Part shown: one piece after another, positions 1 to 5,084 of the stretch
Numbering within the stretch: position 1 is the first letter of the stretch
Layout: every line of letters begins with the position of its first letter
Source: Porphyromonas sp.
GTDB lineage: Bacteria; Bacteroidota; Bacteroidia; Bacteroidales; Porphyromonadaceae
DNA length: 5,084 bases
Reading direction: 5' to 3'
Assembly (NCBI GenBank): GCA_003640335.1
Contig: RBKG01000250.1
Location: forward strand, 1 to 5,084
Program-made: the position numbers and the translations under genes
The notes under the pieces: model-generated
Seen by the model: the letters and a program-made list of their open reading frames with translations, nothing else
Databases searched by the model: none
Told to the model about the DNA's origin: nothing

Positions 1-53
1 CCAAGAATCTTATCCTCTGCCTCTACATCCTGCGCAACCTTATATCTCGACAT
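1..53 (-). CDS. PrgI family protein, N-terminal fragment (runs off left edge)
   Basis: Only the first 17 residues are in the window (MSRYKVAQDVEAEDKIL, then a partial Gly codon). The pattern Y-K-V-x-Q-D-V-E-x-E-D-K-I-L-G matches, from memory, the opening of PrgI family proteins of Patescibacteria and Firmicutes conjugation clusters, where YKVPQD and EDK followed by a Gly-Pro turn precede two membrane helices. PrgI is a small inner-membrane subunit of type IV secretion systems, usually encoded just before the VirB4/TraC-type ATPase. The start is well fixed: an in-frame TAA lies two codons upstream (positions 57-59), leaving no earlier ATG, GTG or TTG. There is no Shine-Dalgarno sequence. It follows the VirB6-like gene by 61 bp on the same strand, which agrees with the assignment. 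The fragment is short, so the family call depends on this motif and the context. Confidence 0.8.
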   Translation of the reverse strand, partial: MSRYKVAQDVEAEDKIL

Positions 54-66
54 AGCTTATGTATTT

Positions 67-75
67 ATTATAGCA
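67..75 (-). promoter_or_regulatory. Extended -10 promoter element before the PrgI-like gene
   Basis: Read on the minus strand, 75 to 67 is TGCTATAAT, a perfect extended -10 (TGn plus TATAAT). No good -35 box is visible 16-18 bp upstream, as is common for extended -10 promoters. A start about 7 nt downstream would fall near position 60, leaving an untranslated leader of only a few bases before the ATG at 53. That fits a leaderless or nearly leaderless message and the absence of a ribosome binding site. Read-through from the VirB6-like gene is equally possible, since no terminator is seen in the gap. Confidence 0.45.
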
Positions 76-114
76 TGAGGGGGATGAAGAATATGTATAT
101 GGAAAATAACCAAT

Positions 115-3100
115 TTAGTGTCGCCGATTATCGCGATTTTTGCTTGCATTCTTGAAAGATGAATCCACGGTATCTTTTGTTGCTTGTTGAATATTTTGAA
201 GCTCATCTTTGCTAAGTCTAAGTTTTCCGCTTTTAGCTTCTTGTCGTGACCTTTCTAATTCTTTTTGCTGTGTAACATATTTATCGCCGACTGTTTGAAG
301 ACCCAGGTTATGAACAACAGCTGCTGGAGTTGCAAGACCATCTTCAGTATGATAGAACGCATCTAGGTTTGCACGGATACTACTCTTTGTAGTTTCGTCA
401 ACCTTCTCTAGAGCTTCCTTAACAACTGCACTTTGACTGACACTACTTGACATCAATGTTTCATTGGAAATCTTACCCCCCTCGAGTTGACTGGTTATAT
501 TACCATACAGCGCCGACTGTGCTTCTATACTATTACGGTACTTACCAGATGCAATTGCCCCTATACCAGCAGTCCCATAAAGAGCATTGTCGCCATGTTT
601 TCGTGCACCCTGAGCAGCAAGTACTCGAAGGTACTCAGCCTGAGCTGGAGCATAGTCTTGGTCAAGATCACCTGTTGCAGCCATAATATCCAACCTTTCC
701 TTGAAGTTGCCATATTCCATACCAGCTTCTATCGCACCTGCACGTTCCATAGCATCTAACTTTCTATTCTTTCCAAGTTTAGGATCGAACATCATTCCTG
801 TCTTTGCAAGCTCAACCATTTGTTCTGGCATATGGTCACTCTCAAGCCATGTTCGTGCTTCGCTTTTTTGTTTATCTCGCTGCTCTGTTGCAAAAGTTTT
901 TGCGATCCGAGGGCGTCGGCTGCGTGCTCGAGAACCGCCAATGGTGTTATACAAAAGACCTCTAACACCTCCTGCATTTGCAAATTGGCCCATCATTTGC
1001 TCGTTACGCTCCTGCTCACGTAGTAACCTTGCCTGTTGTATACCATAGCCAATCGATGATTTACCCATATTCTCACGTGTCTTCGCTAGAAGTTTTGCAT
1101 TGCTTCGCATGCCCATATGCTGTAACTTGGCTCCTAATGCTCCCATCGCTCCCATCGCTCCCATAAGTAAAGCTGGAGAAGCAAGAAGCGGAATAAACAT
1201 AACACCAAGAGCTGTAATTTGGCTTGTTACATCATCCTTCGCGATAAAGATGGAGGCTGCTACTTTAGACATACCAAATATAACAGCAATCGTTGGATAC
1301 ACTGCAAGTAAGCTTAGGAACATCTTCCACCACTTATGGTAGAGTTTTTCAGTATTAGGAAGAAGAAGTGCCACAAAAGCAAGTGGTGAAATGACTGCCA
1401 ATATAACAATACCAGCATTGCGACCTAATAGGATAATGAAAGCTAGTAAGAGTCCGATAAGTGCACCGAGTGCAATAGGGCCAAGAAGAGATATATTTGC
1501 AACCAACAGAGAACCCTCTGCCGCAACAAAGGTGCCAGCTGCAACGGTGCTACCACCAGCGAGAGCTACTTGAGCGGTCCTCTCGGCAAAACTTGTTTTG
1601 TCGGCACCACCAGAAGCTAGAGAATCAATAAAGCCATACAAAGATCCACCGAGAACATTAGACATATCAATAAGGAATTGACAAACAATAAATGAAACAT
1701 TGATTAAGATAGATATCATAATCAATCTTGGTAATATCCGTTTGATCCCATAATTGGAAATACCAAGACTTGTGACGTGTGAATATATAACAAACAGGAA
1801 TGCAGCAATAAGTAGAATATTAGCTATATTGCGAAATGCCGACCATGATTCATTTGCAGCATCTTTTTGGAATATTTCGTGATCAAGAGACAAAAAGTCA
1901 CTAATAATTCCATACAGCCCATCAATTACTTTCCCCATAAAGTTGACGACAGGACAAACCATCCATCCGATAGCACCTATTGCATCAGAGCATGTATTTA
2001 TATCTTCATCCTCTTTATCGCTATCATATGTACCAGTAGCACTATTTGCGGTGCCGTCGCTTTTGCCCATACCAGCCAGACAATTTTTATATGCTTCATC
2101 GTTATCAGGGAATTTATTTTTGCAGTCGTCAGCATTCTTTGCTGACCGCCCTTGCTTACACTGGTCTATACCAGCTTTATTACCTGAAAACTTTTTCTCA
2201 CAGGTATCTTCTTTGATCCATTTTGAATAGGCATCAGCTTTTGCAGCCATCGCTTTTGCTATGTCTACACAAGTTAGATTCGAGTTATTTCCATTACTGT
2301 CGAATGCTTTTGTTTTTATGGTTTTATCCCAAGGCCCTCCTCTAACAGGGGTCATGTAGTAGTTCTTATTACTAACATTCCCCTTGCCATCAGCCGTTTT
2401 AATATTTTTTATAGAATACTTATCACTGTCAGGAAAATCCTTGTCTGTTACTTCGGCACCGCACCCACCTCGTAGTACGTTGTACCAATATAGGTATTCA
2501 GCTGCATCACTCATCCTTAATTTAGCGTCTGTAGAATATGCCCCTTTTGCTTTGAGTTTATGAGCAATAGCTTGTGGGATACCACCAAAACCTGTTGCTA
2601 ATGTAAAATCAGGAGAGAGTTTGCCGGTGCCGCTGACGCAATCTTCAAAATGACCTGGGCTGCTAGAAATGCGCTTTGCTCCAAAATCACATAACATTTC
2701 AGTAGGTGATTTATAACCCCACAGCGTTGCCGCGTCCTTCACCCAAGCCGATTTCTCATTAAGAGCACAATAAAAAACTTGTGAGGCTGCATGGTTACCC
2801 CATGCTTTATCATTCCTAACATACTGCGAACCGACGTATTTTGATAAACTCTTAAAGAACCAAGAAGGACCTGAAGTATACTTCTCCTCTTTGAACCAAT
2901 TTCCTGACTCGACCTCGTTTGCTTGTATGGCGTTGTTATATATCTTCATATTATATTTGAAGTTGCTTCCTGATGTAGGGTCATTTATACTTAGACAAAA
3001 GCTAAGAGCCTGCGCATATGCCCAACTTGCAGCTTGCTCTTGTGGAGCCATCTGCGATTCTTCCTTTGCGTGGACTATAGGAGAAAATGTTGTTGCCAAC

Positions 3101-3180
3101 AAAGAAGCTACAAACAGAACTACTGTAATAAAAAGAGAAAAACGAGAGAGTGAAAAACACTTCTTTTTGCTACTTGTCAT
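115..3180 (-). CDS. Large VirB6/TrbL-like type IV secretion membrane protein with secreted Cys-rich N-terminal region
   Basis: Likely polytopic channel subunit of a type IV secretion (conjugation) system. Layout of the 1021 residues: signal peptide 1-38 (KKK, hydrophobic stretch, cleavage after VHA); outer region 39-396 with ten Cys (62, 138, 164, 181, 240, 304, 327, 341, 353, 367); C397 and C409 flank GWMVCP at the first membrane segment (about 398-430); further helices near 451-470, 481-504, 557-585, 588-608, 619-646 and 655-684; then a soluble tail 685-1021 with an Arg-rich patch (RARSRRPR, 751-758). Seven helices after a cleaved signal would put the tail in the cytoplasm. SPLAFVALLLPNTEK followed by KWWKMF (598-621) resembles the core of CPR VirB6/TrbL-like proteins as I recall them. 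Classical VirB6 is about 300 residues, so this is a much extended form. Start: the ATG at 3180 gives a clean signal peptide; a TTG at 3222 would add 14 hydrophobic residues and has no ribosome site. No Shine-Dalgarno is seen for the ATG either. The PrgI-like gene downstream supports the call. Confidence 0.75.
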   Translation of the reverse strand: MTSSKKKCFSLSRFSLFITVVLFVASLLATTFSPIVHAKEESQMAPQEQAASWAYAQALSFCLSINDPTSGSNFKYNMKIYNNAIQANEVESGNWFKEEKYTSGPSWFFKSLSKYVGSQYVRNDKAWGNHAASQVFYCALNEKSAWVKDAATLWGYKSPTEMLCDFGAKRISSSPGHFEDCVSGTGKLSPDFTLATGFGGIPQAIAHKLKAKGAYSTDAKLRMSDAAEYLYWYNVLRGGCGAEVTDKDFPDSDKYSIKNIKTADGKGNVSNKNYYMTPVRGGPWDKTIKTKAFDSNGNNSNLTCVDIAKAMAAKADAYSKWIKEDTCEKKFSGNKAGIDQCKQGRSAKNADDCKNKFPDNDEAYKNCLAGMGKSDGTANSATGTYDSDKEDEDINTCSDAIGAIGWMVCPVVNFMGKVIDGLYGIISDFLSLDHEIFQKDAANESWSAFRNIANILLIAAFLFVIYSHVTSLGISNYGIKRILPRLIMISILINVSFIVCQFLIDMSNVLGGSLYGFIDSLASGGADKTSFAERTAQVALAGGSTVAAGTFVAAEGSLLVANISLLGPIALGALIGLLLAFIILLGRNAGIVILAVISPLAFVALLLPNTEKLYHKWWKMFLSLLAVYPTIAVIFGMSKVAASIFIAKDDVTSQITALGVMFIPLLASPALLMGAMGAMGALGAKLQHMGMRSNAKLLAKTRENMGKSSIGYGIQQARLLREQERNEQMMGQFANAGGVRGLLYNTIGGSRARSRRPRIAKTFATEQRDKQKSEARTWLESDHMPEQMVELAKTGMMFDPKLGKNRKLDAMERAGAIEAGMEYGNFKERLDIMAATGDLDQDYAPAQAEYLRVLAAQGARKHGDNALYGTAGIGAIASGKYRNSIEAQSALYGNITSQLEGGKISNETLMSSSVSQSAVVKEALEKVDETTKSSIRANLDAFYHTEDGLATPAAVVHNLGLQTVGDKYVTQQKELERSRQEAKSGKLRLSKDELQNIQQATKDTVDSSFKNASKNRDNRRH
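1138..1164 (-). repeat. 9-bp tandem repeat (three copies) encoding Met-Gly-Ala units in the last membrane helix
   Basis: On the minus strand, three consecutive copies of ATGGGAGCG run from 1164 to 1138, the last ending in GCA instead of GCG. They encode MGAMGAMGA at residues 673-681 of the VirB6-like protein, followed by a diverged LGA. The units lie in the final predicted membrane segment (about 655-684). Near-perfect DNA identity suggests recent slippage or a copy-number-variable microsatellite-like unit that keeps the frame. Confidence 0.85.
2071..2202 (-). repeat. Two 18-residue Cys-hairpin repeats in the outer region of the VirB6-like protein
   Basis: Residues 327-344 and 353-370 align without gaps: C-x2-K-F-x2-N-x6-C-x2-G. 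The shared positions are Cys327/353, Lys330/356, Phe331/357, Asn334/360, Cys341/367 and Gly344/370. In DNA these are 2149-2202 and 2071-2124, separated by an 8-residue linker; the nucleotide sequences have diverged, so this is a protein-level repeat. Each unit holds two Cys 14 residues apart, consistent with a disulfide-closed helical hairpin outside the membrane, but that fold is inferred. Confidence 0.6.
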
Positions 3181-3312
3181 ATGTCTATTTAAGCACAGAT
3201 ACAAACAAAACAAAAGACACAAAGTTCATCTAACAGGTGAGAAGCAGAAAACAACATCATATAGATATTACCCAGCAATTCTAATACTGATACTAAACAC
3301 TATAGGTGTAAA

Positions 3313-3342
3313 ATAATATTTACGTTTGCTATTTTTAGGCAA
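3313..3342 (-). promoter_or_regulatory. Candidate promoter for the VirB6-like gene
   Basis: In the 188-bp gap between the two large genes, the minus strand has TTGCCT (3342 to 3337), an 18-bp spacer and TATTAT (3318 to 3313). That is four of six matches to the -35 consensus and five of six to the -10. Transcription would start near 3306 and give a leader of about 125 nt. A second, weaker -10-like TATGAT lies at 3261 to 3256 with TTAGAA 17 bp upstream. The region is AT-rich, so chance matches are likely. The rest of the gap shows no gene. Confidence 0.3.
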
Positions 3343-3368
3343 AGTAAGATACTAAGAATAACACTAGT

Positions 3369-4751
3369 CTAGTAGAAACATTTGTTCTTGCCTTTTGCGG
3401 CAGCATGCCCAAATATTGAGCTCTCTACGAGGGCTCGCTGATTACCTGCGTTTAGTGGGCTGATAGGATAGTATGTGATCTGCTCAGCGCCATCGGCAGT
3501 AGTAATAGCGCAAGGAACATAAATAATAGTTGTTGCCTTTGATGGTTGATCATCTTGACCATTGTCATTAGCAGGTAGATCGTCTTTGACTGGCTCAGTT
3601 CTTTGGCTTGTGACTGCTTTGTTATAAAAAATAGAAGTTCCCTCGATGCGCTTTTGGTCTGGGAAAAGAGGGTTATCATTGTCATAATATAGAGGGATCT
3701 GCCCAATAGGCTCCAAATCATCCCTTGTAGAGGATGGCTGTATAAAGTTTTGTAATGTCATACTTGGGGCGCCTTCTGACTCGCCCGCCCAAGCAGATGT
3801 AGAATACTGTATCATCTTGATAAGCTCATCTCGATAACTTGTTGCTACAGAACGGTCTGGTGCTTGTATGAAGCTCTTACTTGAGAGAACACAAGCATCA
3901 AGCAGTTTCTGTGCTATGCTAATAGCTTCATCTTTATAGCTACTCACCTTATATTTTTCTACAATAGTCTGAGCAACATTAAAAACAAGAGCATTGTGGT
4001 CAATGATTTGCGGTAAACTATAGCCAACATCTACACTTGGCTTCATGGTGGCATTTTGCTCAAATTTTTCAAGTTGCTCACTATTCATTGTTGGGTATCG
4101 ATCGGCTATCTTATGTAGAGTTTCGTCTCGATATTGGCCAACAACAGCTTCAAGAAGTATTTGCTTGGTGCCTTCCCATTGAGGAGCTTTCCCAAAGTAA
4201 TCATTTGAAGGGCTGTCAACGGGTATCTCTAGAAGTGATTTAAGGCTTTTTTGGTCTTCTGCAGATAAACTGGTAACATAATCCGAGTTAAGCAAGGCTT
4301 CTTGCGGGGATGAGAGTGGCTCATATGTTTGTTCGGATGAGCCTGGAGTAGTATTAAGATCAAGCTGGGGTGTGCTAGTATCACGGCTAGCTTCTACGGA
4401 ATCATCTAAAATACCGATATATGCACCCCAAGCAGCGATTGCAGCCGTAACGCAAAGAGCTCCAAACATCCGCCGAGTCTTTTTTTTATCAGGGTCTTCT
4501 TCTGTAGGGTTTGGTGCATCTGCTCTGTTCTCGGGTTTGTTGTTACTATGTCGATTTTCTACTACCTCTTGAAACTCCCAGGGTATATCAGTGTCTGGGT
4601 CGCTTGGGTCGGGGTCGTAATCGGGAAGACGCTTAGGACTGAGGTTTCCTTGGGTAGGCTGCAAATCAATGCTGTCAAGGACTCTACTTACTAAGTCGCC
4701 TTTTGTTTGTGGTGTTTTATCTTCTGGTGTTGGTGGTAGTATTTCTGTCAT
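3369..4751 (-). CDS. Single-pass membrane protein of unknown family, upstream of the type IV secretion genes
   Basis: I do not recognise a family for these 460 residues. Residues 1-88 are hydrophilic, acidic and Pro-rich (DYDPDPSDPDTD at 44-55), probably disordered. KKKTRR (89-94) precedes one membrane helix (about 95-115), so the N-terminus should be inside and residues 116-460 outside. After a Ser/Thr/Pro-rich linker (about 117-150) the outer part looks mostly helical to about residue 325, then more strand-like (TTIIYVPCAI near 410), ending in KNKCFY. Outer Cys are 287, 414 and 458. The ATG at 4751 is chosen because GGAGG lies 10 nt upstream; a TTG at 4760 would abut that site directly. The gene is on the same strand as the VirB6-like gene, 188 bp before it. 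Bitopic shape and position would suit a VirB8- or VirB10-like accessory subunit of the secretion system, but no diagnostic motif supports this and it could be an unrelated surface protein. Confidence 0.85.
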   Translation of the reverse strand: MTEILPPTPEDKTPQTKGDLVSRVLDSIDLQPTQGNLSPKRLPDYDPDPSDPDTDIPWEFQEVVENRHSNNKPENRADAPNPTEEDPDKKKTRRMFGALCVTAAIAAWGAYIGILDDSVEASRDTSTPQLDLNTTPGSSEQTYEPLSSPQEALLNSDYVTSLSAEDQKSLKSLLEIPVDSPSNDYFGKAPQWEGTKQILLEAVVGQYRDETLHKIADRYPTMNSEQLEKFEQNATMKPSVDVGYSLPQIIDHNALVFNVAQTIVEKYKVSSYKDEAISIAQKLLDACVLSSKSFIQAPDRSVATSYRDELIKMIQYSTSAWAGESEGAPSMTLQNFIQPSSTRDDLEPIGQIPLYYDNDNPLFPDQKRIEGTSIFYNKAVTSQRTEPVKDDLPANDNGQDDQPSKATTIIYVPCAITTADGAEQITYYPISPLNAGNQRALVESSIFGHAAAKGKNKCFY

Positions 4752-4761
4752 AAGCTTCAAT

Positions 4762-4766
4762 CCTCC
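4762..4766 (-). promoter_or_regulatory. Ribosome binding site of the 460-residue membrane protein
   Basis: GGAGG (4766 to 4762, within GGGGAGGA) lies 10 nt before the ATG at 4751. It decides the start: a TTG at 4760 in the same frame begins directly after the site, too close to be used. Neither of the two downstream genes has such a site. Confidence 0.7.
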
Positions 4767-4795
4767 CCAATACAGGATTAGTGGTTATGTGTGCT

Positions 4796-4824
4796 ATTAT
4801 ATGCGCACTTGCGTTTCATGCTAC
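4796..4824 (-). promoter_or_regulatory. Candidate promoter of the 460-residue membrane protein gene
   Basis: A perfect TATAAT -10 box reads from 4801 to 4796 on the minus strand. The best -35 at 17 bp is GTAGCA (4824 to 4819), only three of six matches. Transcription would begin near 4789 and give a leader of about 38 nt that includes the GGAGG site. A palindromic TGCGCA (4802-4807) touches the -10 box and a second copy lies at 4832-4837, 30 bp centre to centre, about three helical turns, as might suit a repressor or activator. Confidence 0.5.
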
Positions 4825-4846
4825 CATTGTTTGCGCAGCAGGTCAA

Positions 4847-4931
4847 ATATTTTTTGGCCTCTGTTGAGAAAAATAGATAGCGAGTATAGACAGAGGTTGC
4901 TATAGAAATACATTCGAACGATATTTTTTGG
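4847..4931. repeat. 11-bp direct repeat flanking a 7-bp inverted repeat
   Basis: ATATTTTTTGG occurs exactly at 4847-4857 and 4921-4931, 74 bp apart. The first copy directly abuts an inverted repeat, CCTCTGT (4858-4864) and ACAGAGG (4890-4896), with a 25-nt loop. A shorter inverted copy of the T-tract, AAAAAATAT, lies at 5046-5054. The stem is not followed by a T-run on either strand, so it is a poor intrinsic terminator. Function unknown; possible protein-binding or curved DNA upstream of the promoter at 4796-4801. Confidence 0.55.
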
Positions 4932-5084
4932 TAAAAGATAAGAGATATTTTATACATATTGCATGATGGATGAAATACGATGGCTCGAATATAGGAAGTT
5001 AATCCTCATCTATGCAGATATGATGGTATCCCGTCCCTATTATTGAAAAAATATAGCCACACAAATTAACAATATACCTAATAA

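Larger units (their letters stand above)
4752..5084. other. 333-bp non-coding region upstream of the operon
   Basis: No convincing gene or tRNA is visible here on either strand. The left part holds the ribosome site and promoter of the 460-residue protein; the middle holds the direct and inverted repeats described separately. A plus-strand frame of 27 codons starts at 4963 (ending TGA at 5044-5046) but has no ribosome site. On the minus strand the last 45 bases could encode the tail LLGILLICVAIFFQ of an upstream membrane protein, ending in TAA at 5040-5042; this is too short to call. Confidence 0.5.

Noticed and set aside
447..2230. Several plus-strand open frames of 60-115 codons opposite the VirB6-like gene
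   Set aside because: They lie wholly within a long coding frame on the other strand, lack ribosome sites and read as low-complexity or unlikely protein.
3181..3222. TTG start at 3222 extending the VirB6-like protein by 14 residues
   Set aside because: The extension (CLLFCLYLCLNRH) has no ribosome site and would spoil a textbook signal peptide beginning at the ATG at 3180.
2891..3316. Plus-strand frame of 141 codons over the start of the VirB6-like gene
   Set aside because: It is antisense to the signal peptide and outer region, has no clear ribosome site, and its sequence has no protein-family features.
3324..3344. Hairpin TTTGC/GCAAA as a terminator after the 460-residue gene
   Set aside because: The stem is only five base pairs with no T-run following it, and it overlaps the candidate promoter.
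4752..4760. TTG start at 4760 for the 460-residue protein
   Set aside because: The GGAGGA sequence ends directly before it, leaving no spacer, while the ATG at 4751 has a workable distance.
4858..4896. CCTCTGT/ACAGAGG inverted repeat as an intrinsic terminator
   Set aside because: The loop is 25 nt and neither strand has a T-run after the stem; on the minus strand an A-run follows.
4669..4905. Plus-strand frame of 78 codons across the promoter region
   Set aside because: It overlaps the start, ribosome site and promoter of the minus-strand gene and shows no recognisable domain.
4905..4992. TTCGAA/TTCGAG sequences suggestive of a tRNA T-loop
   Set aside because: The flanking bases do not form a five-pair T-stem and no acceptor or anticodon arm can be drawn.
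4963..5046. Plus-strand 27-codon frame starting MMDEIRWLEYRK
   Set aside because: There is no ribosome site, and the possible promoter upstream (TTGGTA at 4928, TATACA at 4951) is weak; too short to support without conservation.
5040..5084. Minus-strand tail LLGILLICVAIFFQ with TAA as the end of an upstream gene
   Set aside because: Only 14 codons are in the window and another minus-strand frame is also open here, so the coding frame cannot be decided.

Overview
The window looks like part of a conjugation-type (type IV secretion) gene cluster from a Patescibacteria/CPR bacterium, most likely a Saccharibacteria (TM7) relative. This rests on recalled family resemblance, not a search. The clues are a PrgI-like start (YKVAQDVEAEDKIL) directly downstream of a very large VirB6/TrbL-like membrane protein with a secreted Cys-rich N-terminal region, an arrangement I associate with CPR genomes. 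The reading frames use TAA and TAG stops and contain no in-frame TGA, so there is no sign of the TGA=Gly code of Absconditabacteria/Gracilibacteria.

All three recognisable genes lie on the minus strand, so transcription runs from right to left. From the right: positions 4752-5084 are non-coding and hold a good ribosome binding site, a TATAAT -10 box, a paired TGCGCA palindrome, an exact 11-bp direct repeat and a 7-bp inverted repeat. Gene 1 in transcription order (3369-4751) encodes a 460-residue single-pass membrane protein of unknown family, with an acidic, Pro-rich cytoplasmic tail and a large outer domain. A 188-bp gap (3181-3368) has a candidate promoter. Gene 2 (115-3180) encodes the 1021-residue VirB6/TrbL-like channel protein: signal peptide, roughly 360-residue Cys-rich outer region, about seven membrane helices, and a charged cytoplasmic tail of about 335 residues. 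After a 61-bp gap with an extended -10 promoter, the PrgI-like gene begins at 53 and runs off the left edge.

In working terms, the VirB6-like and PrgI-like proteins would form the inner-membrane part of a DNA- or protein-translocating channel; a VirB4-type ATPase would be expected next, beyond the left edge. The 460-residue protein is upstream on the same strand and could be an accessory or bitopic subunit of the same machine, but only position and topology support that. No RNA gene, CRISPR array, transposase or clear intrinsic terminator was found.
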